Shown here one piece after another: positions 52,485 through 60,542 of a DNA stretch of 64,000 nt. Location of the stretch: the NCBI RefSeq assembly GCF_900099825.1, contig NZ_LT629693.1, positions 6,583,001 to 6,647,000 of the forward strand. The letters run 5' to 3'. The number at the start of each line of letters is the position of its first letter. The first letter of the stretch is position 1. Position numbers and translations under genes: made by a program. The notes beneath the pieces are model-generated. The model saw only the letters and a list, made by a program, of their open reading frames with translations, was not told where the DNA came from and did no database searches. This stretch comes from Bradyrhizobium ottawaense. Lineage in GTDB: Bacteria; Pseudomonadota; Alphaproteobacteria; Rhizobiales; Xanthobacteraceae.

Positions 52485-52970
52485 TCAGAGCGAGCGGCTG
52501 ACCGAGAGCGGCGTGTGGTTGCGCGGGCCCGGCGAGGTGCGCTGTCCGGAAGCCGTATAGGTGTTCGGCATGCTGCGGCGCTGAATCTCGGTGCTGACGC
52601 CGCGCACGATTCCTTCGGAAACCGCATGCGCGGTCGCGAGCACGGTGAGATTGATCTGCAGCATCGCGCGGAAGGTGTCGTGATGGCGCCGCAGCGTGGT
52701 CAGCAATTCCGGCGATACCTGCGACAGATAGGCCTGCGAGTTCTTCAGGTGCTCGACCGCGAGCGTATAACGGCGAGACTGCTCGTTCTTCTGCGCTTCG
52801 AGCTGCATGGCTTCGTGCAGCTTGCCGGCGCGGACCAGTTCGGTCTCGCGCTCGATGACGCCGAGCAGCGCGCTCATCACTTCCATCAGGTTTTCAGCGA
52901 GCTTGCGGGCTTCGACCGGAGTGGAAATCGCCGCGGCCTGCGCGGGTCTTGCCTGAGGACGCTGATTCAT
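52485..52970 (-). CDS. FlgN-like flagellar chaperone
   Basis: 161 residues. Helical throughout: ARKLAENLMEVMSALLGVIE, RETELVRAGKLHEAMQLEAQ and YLSQVSPELLTTLRRHHDTF, and a C-terminal part with SMPNTYTASGQ and NHTPLSVSRSL. This matches FlgN-like export chaperones in alphaproteobacteria, which protect FlgK/FlgL; both partners are encoded at 39-43 kb. Starts 18 bases after the flgJ-like stop in the minus-strand operon flgI-flgJ-flgN. Confidence 0.75.
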   Translation of the reverse strand: MNQRPQARPAQAAAISTPVEARKLAENLMEVMSALLGVIERETELVRAGKLHEAMQLEAQKNEQSRRYTLAVEHLKNSQAYLSQVSPELLTTLRRHHDTFRAMLQINLTVLATAHAVSEGIVRGVSTEIQRRSMPNTYTASGQRTSPGPRNHTPLSVSRSL

Positions 52971-52988
52971 GTCGGGTTCCCCGTTGGG

Positions 52989-53351
52989 TTAGGCGGCGCG
53001 ATTGGCTTGCTGCATGATCAGCGTGCGATAGACGTCATCCGATATTCCGACGCCGCCGGCCTTGGCGAAGGATTTCGAATATTGTTCGGTCAGCATCGAG
53101 CGCCAGACTCCGGTGCCGGGCGTATCGCCGAACGGGCCGTCGCCTTTGACGCCGGTGGTCATCTGCGAGAACATCGAGTTGAGGAACATCGCTTCGAAGT
53201 CGGTTGCCGTCGCCTTGGCCTTGGCCTGCGCCTGCGGCGACACTTTCGCCAGCGCCTCGGTGAACGCCGGATCCGGGCGGCCCTTGAAGAGAGGCATCAT
53301 CGCCCTGGTGGGGATGCTGCCGGTGGTGCTGTTGATCAGGCTCTGCTGCAT
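52989..53351 (-). CDS. flgJ: Rod-binding protein, FlgJ N-terminal type
   Basis: 120 residues. The rod-binding domain signature is AKATATDFEAMFLNSMFSQM followed by GPFGDTPGTGVWRSMLTEQY. The peptidoglycan hydrolase domain of enteric FlgJ is absent, as in most alphaproteobacteria, so muramidase activity must come from another protein. The ATG shares its A with the flgI stop codon (one-base overlap), indicating coupled translation. Confidence 0.85.
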   Translation of the reverse strand: MQQSLINSTTGSIPTRAMMPLFKGRPDPAFTEALAKVSPQAQAKAKATATDFEAMFLNSMFSQMTTGVKGDGPFGDTPGTGVWRSMLTEQYSKSFAKAGGVGISDDVYRTLIMQQANRAA

Positions 53352-54475
53352 CACATCACCTCGATGTCGGCCTGGATCGCGCCGGCGGCCTTGATCGCCT
53401 GCAGGATGCCGATCAGGTCGCGCGGGCCGATGCCGAGACCGTTGAGGCCGTCGACCAGCTGCTGCAGCGAGACGCCGTCTTTCACGACCGCGAATTTCTT
53501 GCCGTCCTCGGTGACGCTGACGCCGGTGCGCGGCGTCACCACCGTCCGGCCGCGTGATAGCGGATTGGGCTGACTGACCTGCGGGCTTTCCGAAATCGTC
53601 ACGGTGAGGTTGCCCTGCGCCACCGCCACGGTGGCGACGCGGACGTCGCGGCCCATCACGATGATGCCGGAGCGTTCGTCGATCACGATCTTGGCGGCGA
53701 GATCCGGCTCGACCTGCAACTGCTCGATCTCGGTCAGGAAGGCGACGACGTTGCCCTTGAATTCGGCGGGGATCGACAACTGCACGGTGGAGGGATCGAT
53801 CGGCTCGGCGGTCTTGACGCCGACGAAGTCGTTGACCGCGGCCGCGATGCGCTTGGCGGTGGTGAAGTCGGCGTTGCGCAGCGCCAGCCGGACGTTGGGC
53901 AGACGGTTGAGCGCGAACTCGATCTCGCGTTCGATGATGGCGCCGTTGGCGATGCGGCCGACGGTCGGCACGCCGCGGGTGACGCTGGCGGCGGCGCCTT
54001 CGGCCGCGAATCCGGAGATCGCGAGCGAACCCTGCGCCACCGCATAGACGTTGCCGTCGGCGCCGAGCAGGGGCGTGACCAGCAGCGTGCCGCCGGTCAG
54101 GTTCTTGGCGTCGCCGAGCGCGGAGACGGTAACGTCCATCCGCGTGCCCTGGGTGCCGAACGCCGGCAGATTGCCGGTGACCATCACGGCGGCGACGTTG
54201 CCGGTGCGGATGGTGGCGCCGCGGATGTTGACGCCCATGCGTTCGAGCATCGCCTGCAGCGATTGCTTGGTGAAGGGGATGTTGTTCAGCGTGTCGCCGG
54301 TGCCGTTGAGGCCGACGACGAGGCCGTAACCGATCAACTGGTTCTGTCGCACGCCTTCGATGTTGGCGAGATCCTTGATCCGCGAGGTCGCGCCCGCGGA
54401 TACGGGCGACAGCACCAGCGCCAGTAGCGCGGCGCAGGCCACCCAGATTACTCTTGCCGAACGGATGCCGGGCAT
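53351..54475 (-). CDS. flgI: Flagellar P-ring protein FlgI
   Basis: 374 residues with a signal peptide (RVIWVACAALLALVLSPVSA). Signature segments of FlgI: RIKDLANIEGVRQNQLIGYG, LVVGLNGTGDTLNNIPFTKQ, SLQAMLERMGVNI, and DERSGIIVMGRDVRVATVAV. FlgI polymerises in the periplasm as the P ring with help from FlgA (encoded at 63 kb). First gene of flgI-flgJ-flgN, behind a sigma-54 site about 70 bases upstream. Confidence 0.95.
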   Translation of the reverse strand: MPGIRSARVIWVACAALLALVLSPVSAGATSRIKDLANIEGVRQNQLIGYGLVVGLNGTGDTLNNIPFTKQSLQAMLERMGVNIRGATIRTGNVAAVMVTGNLPAFGTQGTRMDVTVSALGDAKNLTGGTLLVTPLLGADGNVYAVAQGSLAISGFAAEGAAASVTRGVPTVGRIANGAIIEREIEFALNRLPNVRLALRNADFTTAKRIAAAVNDFVGVKTAEPIDPSTVQLSIPAEFKGNVVAFLTEIEQLQVEPDLAAKIVIDERSGIIVMGRDVRVATVAVAQGNLTVTISESPQVSQPNPLSRGRTVVTPRTGVSVTEDGKKFAVVKDGVSLQQLVDGLNGLGIGPRDLIGILQAIKAAGAIQADIEVM

Positions 54476-54545
54476 CCTGTGCTCCCCTCGAGGTCTTCAA
54501 CCGGACCGCAGCGCCACTCCCATGACGGTGATCCGCCATTAACTA

Positions 54546-54561
54546 TGCGAGATCGGTGCCA
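54546..54561 (-). promoter_or_regulatory. Sigma-54 promoter of the flgI operon
   Basis: On the minus strand TGGCACCGATCTCGCA: a perfect -24 TGGCAC and correct GG-to-GC spacing, with one change in the -12 (TCGC for TTGC), about 70 bases before the flgI ATG. Confidence 0.7.
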
Positions 54562-54676
54562 CGCGGCGCGATGCACTTAATGCGTTGATAACAATAGGAA
54601 TTGTTTGAGCGCGCCGGGCGGGAGCGGTGCCCGAGCGATGGCGAAACTGCCGCCGGCGGCAGATTTTGCCGGGTCG

Positions 54677-54692
54677 TTTACGCATCGTTAAC
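54677..54692 (+). promoter_or_regulatory. CtrA-like box upstream of fliX
   Basis: TTTACGCATCGTTAAC matches TTAA-N7-TTAAC at all but one base, 49 bases before the fliX ATG. CtrA control of fliX is known in Caulobacter. Confidence 0.5.
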
Positions 54693-54740
54693 CATGGCGG
54701 GGCGATGCTGCGCTCACTTCTCCCGGGCGAGATCACGACG

Positions 54741-55154
54741 ATGCGCATCTACGGACCGAACGGCACCACGCTTGGAGCGCCCGCGAGCCAGACGCGGCGA
54801 ACCAGCTCGACCGGCTTTTCGCTGCCGGAGACGCCGGCCGCACCGGAGGAGCCGCGCTCCGCCTCGGCACCGAAGGCCGCCGGCAGCATCGATGCGCTGC
54901 TCGCGATGCAGGGCGTCGAGGATCCGACCGAGCGCCGCAAGCGTTCGGTGGCGCGGGGCAGGGGTGCGCTCGACGTGCTCGACGACCTCAAGCTCGGGCT
55001 GCTCTCCGGCAATCTCGATGCCTCGACCGTCAACCGGCTGCGCGATGCCGCCGCCAACCTGAAGTCTTCCTCCGGCGATCCCGGTCTCGATTCGGTGTTG
55101 TCCGAAATCGAGCTCCGCGTCGAAGTCGAACTGGCCAAGGCTGGTCAGTTCTAA
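54741..55154 (+). CDS. fliX: Flagellar assembly regulator FliX
   Basis: 137 residues from ATG 54741 (MRIYGPNGTTLG); the frame is open to 54627. The FliX segments are the N-terminal MRIYGPNG with a Pro/Ala-rich linker, GSIDALLAMQGVEDPTERRK and ALDVLDDLKLGLLSGNLDAS. FliX works with FlbD in Caulobacter to couple class II assembly to late flagellar transcription that needs sigma-54. It is divergent from flgI, the usual arrangement. Confidence 0.9.
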   Translation: MRIYGPNGTTLGAPASQTRRTSSTGFSLPETPAAPEEPRSASAPKAAGSIDALLAMQGVEDPTERRKRSVARGRGALDVLDDLKLGLLSGNLDASTVNRLRDAAANLKSSSGDPGLDSVLSEIELRVEVELAKAGQF

Positions 55155-55156
55155 GC

Positions 55157-55318
55157 TCCTCCCTATGTCATTGCCCGGCATAGTAGTCTGCCTTGCGCAG
55201 ACTACGTAAACTTGTCTGCGCTCCGGGCAATCCAGTATTCCAGCGACGTCCGCGTTTTACCGATAGGTCGCGGCGTACTGGATGCCCCGCTTGAAGCGGG
55301 GCATGACAGCGGTGCACT
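55157..55318. repeat. Bradyrhizobial interspersed repeat (GTCATTGCCCGG type)
   Basis: Unit opening GTCATTGCCCGGC and a CCGGGCAATCCAGTATTCCA segment, with a second arm GTACTGGATGCCCCGCTTGA ending GGGGCATGACAG. Palindromic, between fliX and the HxlR gene. Non-coding. Confidence 0.65.
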
Positions 55319-55721
55319 AAGCCGCGATCGGCTTGCGCTGTGCGTCGTAGCGGCGCTGCGCACTCAGCACCTCCTTCAGATTTTGTTCGGCCCAGTCGCG
55401 CAAGGGATCGACGGCATTGGCGAGCGTCGCGCCGAGCGGCGTGATCGAATACTCCACCGTGACAGGCACGGTGGCGATGGCGCGGCGCTTGATCAGCCCG
55501 TCGCGCTCCAGCGACTTCAACACCTGGCTGAGCATCTTCTGCGAGATGCCTTCAATAGTGCGGCGTAACGCATTGAAACGCATCGGCTCGTGCCGCACGA
55601 GAAGCAGGATGAGGACCGCCCATTTGTCGCCGACGCGATCCAGTATCTGGCGCGTCGGGCAATCGGCCGAATAGGCGTTGGCGGCCCGGGCGGTGATGGT
55701 TTTCACGGTTGCAGCTTTCAC
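55317..55721 (-). CDS. HxlR-family redox-type transcriptional regulator
   Basis: 134 residues from a GTG at 55721, chosen for GGAG eight bases upstream; the frame is open to a TTG at 55754. HxlR signature CPTRQILDRVGDKWAVLILL, then ISQKMLSQVLKSLERDGLIK as recognition helix and wing. A single conserved-position Cys (SADCPT) near the N-terminus is the residue that senses quinones or electrophiles in YodB/QorR relatives. Divergent from an NAD(P)H-binding protein, probably its target. Confidence 0.85.
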   Translation of the reverse strand: MKAATVKTITARAANAYSADCPTRQILDRVGDKWAVLILLLVRHEPMRFNALRRTIEGISQKMLSQVLKSLERDGLIKRRAIATVPVTVEYSITPLGATLANAVDPLRDWAEQNLKEVLSAQRRYDAQRKPIAA

Positions 55722-55834
55722 GGCGGTTACTCCGGCGTAATCAGGTGACCCCAAAGTGCTCTCTTAACACCTACATACTTTTCGCTATCTAGTTACCATA
55801 GGATACCACATCCGCCACGCCAATGGAGACCCCC

Positions 55835-56446
55835 GTGAAAATCGCCGTCATCGGCGCATCCGGCAACGCCGGTTCGCGCATATCAGCCGAACTCGCCCGC
55901 CGCGGCCACGCCGTCACCGCCATCGCCCGCAACCCAGGCAGGATCGCGGCCCAGGCCAATGTCACCGCCGTCGAGGGCGATGTGCTGGACCAGGCCGGGC
56001 TCGCGCGCCTGATCGCCGGCCATGACGCCGCGATCAGCTCGGTCCATTTTACGGCCAGCGACCCGGTGAGGCTGATCGGGGCGGCCAAGGCTTCGAAAGT
56101 CGGCCGCTACCTCGTGGTCGGCGGCGCCGGCAGCCTTGAGGTGGCGCCCGGCGTCCGGTTGGTGACAACCCCCCGTTTTCCCGCGGCCTACAAGGCCGAG
56201 GCCGAGAAGGGGGGCGCCTTCCTCGACCTGCTCCGGGGCGAAAAGGAACTGAACTGGACCTTTCTGTCGCCCTCGGCCCTGTTCACGGCCGGCCAGCGGA
56301 CCGGCAAGTTCCGCCTCGGAACGGACCAGCTTTTGACCGCGGAAGACGGGAAAAGCTGGATTTCCTTCGAGGACTTCGCAGTTGCACTCGCCGACGAAAT
56401 CGAGCGCCCGGCCCATATCCGGCGGCGTTTCACGGTTGGCTATTAA
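55835..56446 (+). CDS. NAD(P)H-binding protein, NmrA/YwnB type
   Basis: 203 residues from the GTG at 55835 (GGAG six bases upstream); an ATG at 55823 is possible. The dinucleotide motif is IAVIGASGNAGSRISAELAR, and the rest (LARLIAGHDAAISSVHFTAS, KASKVGRYLVVGGAGSLEVA) matches atypical SDR proteins like YwnB and Yhf-type quinone-linked reductases. Catalytic YxxxK of classical SDRs is not obvious. Divergent from the HxlR regulator, which suggests induction by an oxidant or quinone. Confidence 0.85.
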   Translation: MKIAVIGASGNAGSRISAELARRGHAVTAIARNPGRIAAQANVTAVEGDVLDQAGLARLIAGHDAAISSVHFTASDPVRLIGAAKASKVGRYLVVGGAGSLEVAPGVRLVTTPRFPAAYKAEAEKGGAFLDLLRGEKELNWTFLSPSALFTAGQRTGKFRLGTDQLLTAEDGKSWISFEDFAVALADEIERPAHIRRRFTVGY

Positions 56447-56602
56447 ATGGGCTGGCCGCCCCGGTAGTTTTGCCTGTGCAATGCCTTGGGGGCGGGCTCT
56501 CCCCGGGGATGGACGATATTGTCTGTCACAACCCGCCGCTATATAAGGCGCGCGCGGACGGATACTTTTCCGTCCCGCCTTGCACGTGAAGATGGGCTGG
56601 CC

Positions 56603-57013
56603 TTGGAAAAGTTGAAGAACTATCGACCTACCGAAAAAGAGCCTTTCATGAACGACCGCCAGCGCGATTACTTTCGCGCGAAGCTGCTGGCGTGGAAGGA
56701 TGAGATCCTGAGGGAATCGAAGGTCACCCTGCAAACCCTCCAGGAAGAGAACGTCAATCATCCCGATCTGGCTGATCGCGCCTCTTCCGAAACCGACCGC
56801 GCCATCGAACTGCGCGCCCGCGACCGCCAGCGCAAGCTGATCTCCAAGATCGACGCGGCGCTGCAGCGCATCGAGGACAACAGCTACGGCTATTGCGAGG
56901 AGACCGGCGAACCGATTTCGCTGAAGCGGCTCGAAGCCCGCCCGATCGCAACGCTGTCGGTGGAAGCGCAGGAACGCCACGAGAAGCGCGAGAAGGTTTA
57001 TCGCGACGAATAG
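56603..57013 (+). CDS. dksA: DksA, cysteine-poor type
   Basis: 136 residues from a TTG at 56603. The residues KLKNYRPTEKEPFMNDRQRD match the conserved N-terminus of alphaproteobacterial DksA, so the ATG further on (56648) would truncate it; TTG at 56612 is an alternative. The coiled-coil tip region (NHPDLADRASSETDRAIELR) has the acidic residues that enter the RNA polymerase channel. The zinc finger keeps only one of four cysteines (Cys98 in YGYCEETGEPISLKRLEARP), so it is probably a zinc-poor form. It modulates transcription with ppGpp. Confidence 0.88.
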   Translation: MEKLKNYRPTEKEPFMNDRQRDYFRAKLLAWKDEILRESKVTLQTLQEENVNHPDLADRASSETDRAIELRARDRQRKLISKIDAALQRIEDNSYGYCEETGEPISLKRLEARPIATLSVEAQERHEKREKVYRDE

Positions 57014-57018
57014 GGTTT

Positions 57019-57150
57019 TGACTGCCGCACGCTCCTCATGGTGAGGAGCGCGGCACGCGCGTCTCGAACCATGAGGCAGCGCCGCCACAGCATCCTTCGA
57101 GACGCGGCCAAGCGGCCGCTCCTCAGGATGAGGCCGGTTGGTGATGCCGG
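57019..57150. repeat. Bradyrhizobial interspersed repeat (CATCCTTCGAGACG type)
   Basis: CTCCTCATGGTGAGGAG palindrome followed by CATCCTTCGAGACGCGGCC and GCTCCTCAGGATGAGG. The arrangement is the common bradyrhizobial repeat, lying between dksA and the hydratase gene. Confidence 0.65.
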
Positions 57151-57181
57151 CCTGTTCGGGAAACAGAGAAAGCCGCCGCCG

Positions 57182-57967
57182 ATGGACAAAATTCTCGCGG
57201 CCGCAAAGATCATCGCCACCGCCCGCCGCAGCCGCGCGCCGCTGGCGGCGCTTCCGCCTGATATCGCGCCCGGCGACGAGGCCGAAGGCTACCGGGTTCA
57301 GCGCGCGCTGCACGCCCTGCTGCTGCCGCAGGTCGGAGCCCTGGTCGGTTACAAGATCGGCTGCACCAGCCCGGTGATGCAGCGATATCTCGACATCCCT
57401 TATCCCTGCAGCGGCGGCGTGTTCGCCAAGGGTGTGCACAACAACGGCGCGTCGTTGCGCTTTCGCGATTACGTGCGCGTCGGTGTCGAATGCGAGATTG
57501 CGGTAAGGCTCGCGCGCAACGTGCTGCCGACCGAAGCGCCGTTCACGGCCGAATGGGTGATGGAGGCGATCGAGGCCTATTACCCCGCGATCGAGATCGT
57601 CGACGACCGCTACGTCAAATGGGAGACGGCGGGAGCGCCGACGCTGGTCGCGGACGATTTCTTCGCCGCCGGCTGCGTGCTCGGCGCGCCGGTTTCGCGT
57701 TTCGACGCGCCCGACCTGCTCAAGGTCACCGGCCGCGCCATGATCAACGGCAAGGAAGTTGGCCGTGGCACCGGCGCCGACGTGCTCGGGCACCCGCACA
57801 ACGCGCTGGCCTGGCTCGCCAATCATCTCGCCGCCGCGGGCAAGGGATTGCACGCGGGCCAGATCGTGCTGACCGGCAGTCTGGTCAAGACCGTGTGGCT
57901 CAATGCCGGCGATGCCGTGGTGATGGAGCTGGACGGACTGGGCAAGGTGGAAGCAAGTTTCAATTAG
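57182..57967 (+). CDS. 2-keto-4-pentenoate hydratase/FAH-fold family protein
   Basis: 261 residues. MhpD/FAH-like motifs: GALVGYKIGCTSPVMQRYLD, GVECEIAVRLARNVLP with the metal-binding Glu pair, AIEIVDDRYVKWE, and the C-terminal GQIVLTGSLVKTVWLNAGDA. The family hydrates or decarboxylates 2-oxo-dienoates in aromatic meta-cleavage pathways. No other pathway genes lie nearby, so it is a probable orphan. The ATG at 57182 is preceded by a GC-rich repeat; the frame continues upstream to 57038 through the repeat. Confidence 0.85.
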   Translation: MDKILAAAKIIATARRSRAPLAALPPDIAPGDEAEGYRVQRALHALLLPQVGALVGYKIGCTSPVMQRYLDIPYPCSGGVFAKGVHNNGASLRFRDYVRVGVECEIAVRLARNVLPTEAPFTAEWVMEAIEAYYPAIEIVDDRYVKWETAGAPTLVADDFFAAGCVLGAPVSRFDAPDLLKVTGRAMINGKEVGRGTGADVLGHPHNALAWLANHLAAAGKGLHAGQIVLTGSLVKTVWLNAGDAVVMELDGLGKVEASFN

Positions 57968-57973
57968 GTTTCG

Positions 57974-58100
57974 TAGGGTGGGCAAAGCGGCTTGTCCGCC
58001 GTAGCTCAACAAGCGAAGGCGGAAGCGTGCCCACCATTCCCCGCCACAATGTCGATAGATGGTGGGCACGGCGCCAAGTGCGCCTTTGCCCACCCTGCAA
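57974..58100. repeat. Bradyrhizobial interspersed repeat (GTAGGGTGGGCAAAG type)
   Basis: Arms GTAGGGTGGGCAAAGCG and CGCCTTTGCCCACCCTGC with GTGCCCACCATT/GATGGTGGGCACG inside. Large imperfect palindrome between the hydratase and the DehI-like gene. Confidence 0.7.
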
Positions 58101-58120
58101 TTTCCAACCAAGTGAGTGTG

Positions 58121-58933
58121 ATGGCCGAGAGCGTTCCATCGATCCTTGAGACCGACGCCAAAGGCGAGACGGCCGAAATCTATGCCGATATCCGCAAGGT
58201 GCTCGGCACCAGCGTGGTCAACCTGATTTGGCGCAATCTCGCGACCATGCCGGGCGCGCTGTCATGGACGTGGTCGACGGTGCGCCCGCTTTATCTCGGC
58301 GCCGCGCCGCTTCATGCCGAAGCTGTCAGGCGCAGCATCGCGCTGCCGGACTGGCCGGATTTTTCCGCCGACACGCTGCTCGCCGCCGGCATCGATGAAT
58401 CCGACCAGGGCATCATTCGCAACGTGCTCGACAGCTATCAGTATACCAACGCGCTGGCGCTCGTGGTGCTCTCCGCGCTGCTGGCGCATTACGAGCCGCG
58501 GCCGGCCGATGCCGTGACGCCGGCGGCCATGGCGCCGAAACCATCGGGCATCAAAATTCCCGAGCTGCCGCCGATGGACGCGCTGGATCCCGAAGCGGCT
58601 GTTCTGGTCGAGGAGTTGAACGGTTTTGGCGAGGACACCGAACCGCAACTGATTGCAAGCATGTACCGGCATCTGGCGTATTGGCCATCCTATCTGGCGC
58701 TGGTGCGCACCATGCTGGCGCCGCTGCAACAAGACGGGCGGCTGAACGCGCTGACGCTTTCGACCCGCACGCTCGGCCACGCCCATGGCGCGGTGCTCGC
58801 GTCGCACCTGAAACCCGCGACGCCGCCGGACACGCTCAAGGGTGCGCTGGCATCCTGCCGCCTGTTCGTCGAACATCCGATCGCCCGCATGACCGGGCTC
58901 TGCGCGTTGATCCGGCGCGGGACGCCGGAATAA
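58121..58933 (+). CDS. DehI-like family protein (halocarboxylic acid dehalogenase superfamily)
   Basis: 270 residues, all helical. The sequence VPSILETDAKGETAEIYADI, GTSVVNLIWRNLATMPGALS, GIIRNVLDSYQYTNALALVV and RHLAYWPSYLALVRTMLAPL resembles the DehI group, whose members include D,L-2-haloacid dehalogenases and many uncharacterised relatives. I cannot tell whether dehalogenase residues are kept, so the function is not claimed. The frame opens upstream in a repeat (57992) but the ATG at 58121 gives the natural N-terminus. Confidence 0.5.
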   Translation: MAESVPSILETDAKGETAEIYADIRKVLGTSVVNLIWRNLATMPGALSWTWSTVRPLYLGAAPLHAEAVRRSIALPDWPDFSADTLLAAGIDESDQGIIRNVLDSYQYTNALALVVLSALLAHYEPRPADAVTPAAMAPKPSGIKIPELPPMDALDPEAAVLVEELNGFGEDTEPQLIASMYRHLAYWPSYLALVRTMLAPLQQDGRLNALTLSTRTLGHAHGAVLASHLKPATPPDTLKGALASCRLFVEHPIARMTGLCALIRRGTPE

Positions 58934-58950
58934 TTCAGCGCGCGGCCGTC

Positions 58951-58990
58951 CTTGTAGCCCGGATGTCGCTTCGCTCATCCGGGCTACGAA
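58951..58990. repeat. Short palindrome (TAGCCCGGATG type)
   Basis: TGTAGCCCGGATG ... CATCCGGGCTACGA stem of 12-13 bp. It lies just before the convergent carbonic anhydrase end and may also stop transcription. Confidence 0.65.
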
Positions 58991-58993
58991 GCT

Positions 58994-59734
58994 CTAGCCA
59001 ACCATCTCGACCTTGCCGTCGCCGAGGCGGTAGACACCGCCGACGATTTTCAGCGTTCCCTTGTCAACCGCGGCGCTCAGGATCGGCGTCGCCGCCTTCA
59101 GTTTTGCAATCGTGTCGATCACGTTCCGACGCGTCGCGTTGGCGAGCTTGTCGCCGGGCTGGTCCGCGACCGCCTTCACCGCCGGCGCCAGCGCCGCGAC
59201 CAGCGAAGGCAGATGGCCGGGCAGGGTGGTATTGTCCTTGAGCGACTTGATCGTTGCATCGACCGCGCCGCAGCTTTCATGGCCGAGCACCAGAACGAGC
59301 GGTGAGTTGAGCACCGCGACCGAATATTCCAGGCTCGCCACCGTGTCGTCATTGGCGAAATTGCCGGCGACGCGGCAGACGAACAGGTCGCCGCGGCTGC
59401 TGTCGAAGGCGTATTCGGGCGCGATGCGGGAATCCGCGCAGCTCAGAATGCTGGCAAAGGGATTTTGGCCGCCGACCAGTGCCTCGCGCTCGTGCTTGAA
59501 ATCGTGCCGGCGCGAGACACCGTCGACATAGCGGGCTTTGCCCTTCATCAACCGCTCCAGCGCCGCGTCCGGCGAGATCGCGTTCTGCGGCTTTGGCGGC
59601 GGCTTTGTATCCTTGGCGAAGGCATTGGGCGCAAACGCCAGACCGGCGGCGACGCCGCCCGCGAGCGTCAGGAAGCGCCGGCGCGTTGGTTGCCTCGAGT
59701 GAATGGCTTCACCGGTATCGCAGAGGTGGCACAT
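58994..59734 (-). CDS. Exported beta-class carbonic anhydrase
   Basis: 246 residues from the ATG at 59734 (AGGAGAATTGCG upstream); an in-frame start at 59809 is less likely. The Tat-type leader PTRRRFLTLAGGVAAGLAFA follows an unusual N-terminal MCHLCDTGEAIHSRQ, which has a Cys-x-x-Cys before the export motif. Zinc ligands: Cys/Asp in SILSCADSRIAPEYAFD and His/Cys in VLVLGHESCGAVDATIKSLK; FVCRVAGNFAN follows the first motif. It interconverts CO2 and bicarbonate, here probably in the periplasm. Stand-alone, convergent with the DehI-like gene. Confidence 0.9.
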   Translation of the reverse strand: MCHLCDTGEAIHSRQPTRRRFLTLAGGVAAGLAFAPNAFAKDTKPPPKPQNAISPDAALERLMKGKARYVDGVSRRHDFKHEREALVGGQNPFASILSCADSRIAPEYAFDSSRGDLFVCRVAGNFANDDTVASLEYSVAVLNSPLVLVLGHESCGAVDATIKSLKDNTTLPGHLPSLVAALAPAVKAVADQPGDKLANATRRNVIDTIAKLKAATPILSAAVDKGTLKIVGGVYRLGDGKVEMVG

Positions 59735-60258
59735 CGCAATTCTCCTGGAAGAAGAAAAATCACCGCACAGCAAGTTCAAGTTTATGTCACCGGGCGCTGC
59801 GTGAAGCAATCCGGGCTGTCATTCCGGGGCGATGCGCAGCATCGAACTACGATGCGCAATTGCGCATCTGAGGTCTGGTCCTTCGGACCATCCCGGCATG
59901 ACGATGGATAGATACAACTTCGCATTCTCGCGGCGCGATGCGCCCGGAGTTTTGCAAGAAAACCGTGCCCTCGAAAGACAGAGGGCGCGGGGAAGACCGG
60001 GTGCGTGCTGCACCCGCGGTCTCGCGTGCATGTGCATCAAAAAATGCGCACAGGAGTTAAACCCCTGATTTGGCCAACGGCAAAAGCAGAATATTTTTAC
60101 ACCGAGGGCTTGACCAATATCTGGGGTGATTTGCCCCGTCGGGCATCTCAGATCACGCGATCACCTAACAGTGAGGCCCGCGATGTGAACTAGCTCACCC
60201 TGTAATGCCTGCACCGGACCTACCAACAGAGCGGGAGGCTTCAACGCAGGAGGGAAAA
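59735..60258. other. Intergenic stretch with an interspersed repeat
   Basis: 524 bases without a supported gene. A repeat with GTCATTCCGGGGCGATGCGC, ATTGCGCATCTGAGGTCTGG and CATCCCGGCATGACGATGG spans about 59818-59905, a common bradyrhizobial unit. The rest, up to the DUF3551 gene, has no recognised signal; short frames here are not convincing. Confidence 0.5.
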
Positions 60259-60516
60259 ATGCGTACCGTATTTCTTGCTCTCGCGACTTCCGTGACGATT
60301 TTCGTCATTGGCCTGGCGCCTGCCGCAGCGCAGGATTATCAATATTGCATCCAGGGTGATGAATTCGCCGGCGGGGCCGGCGAGTGCACCTTCTCAAGTT
60401 ACGCCCAGTGCCAAGCGAGTGCTTCGGGCCGAACGGCCACTTGTGCACCCAATCGTTACCTCAATGTCTACGCTCAGATCGTCGATCGAAACCACCCGCG
60501 TCACCGTTCGCACTGA
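60259..60516 (+). CDS. DUF3551 secreted small protein
   Basis: 85 residues: signal peptide (VFLALATSVTIFVIGLAPAA) then a small Cys-rich DUF3551 domain, YQYCIQGDEFAGGAGECTFS and YAQCQASASGRTATCAPNRY with four cysteines at positions usual for this bradyrhizobial family. Function unknown. AGGAGGG before the ATG. It ends 26 bases before the left 92-bp repeat. Confidence 0.8.
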   Translation: MRTVFLALATSVTIFVIGLAPAAAQDYQYCIQGDEFAGGAGECTFSSYAQCQASASGRTATCAPNRYLNVYAQIVDRNHPRHRSH

Positions 60517-60542
60517 CATCGCCGCCGCGACGCGCCAAACCT

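Noticed and set aside
55883..58111. A 742-codon minus-strand frame crossing four genes and two repeats
   Set aside because: It overlaps the NAD(P)-binding protein, DksA and the hydratase, all with family motifs, and runs through interspersed repeats.
58121..58933. Calling the DehI-like gene a haloacid dehalogenase
   Set aside because: Similarity is recognisable for the fold only; conservation of catalytic residues could not be confirmed by eye.
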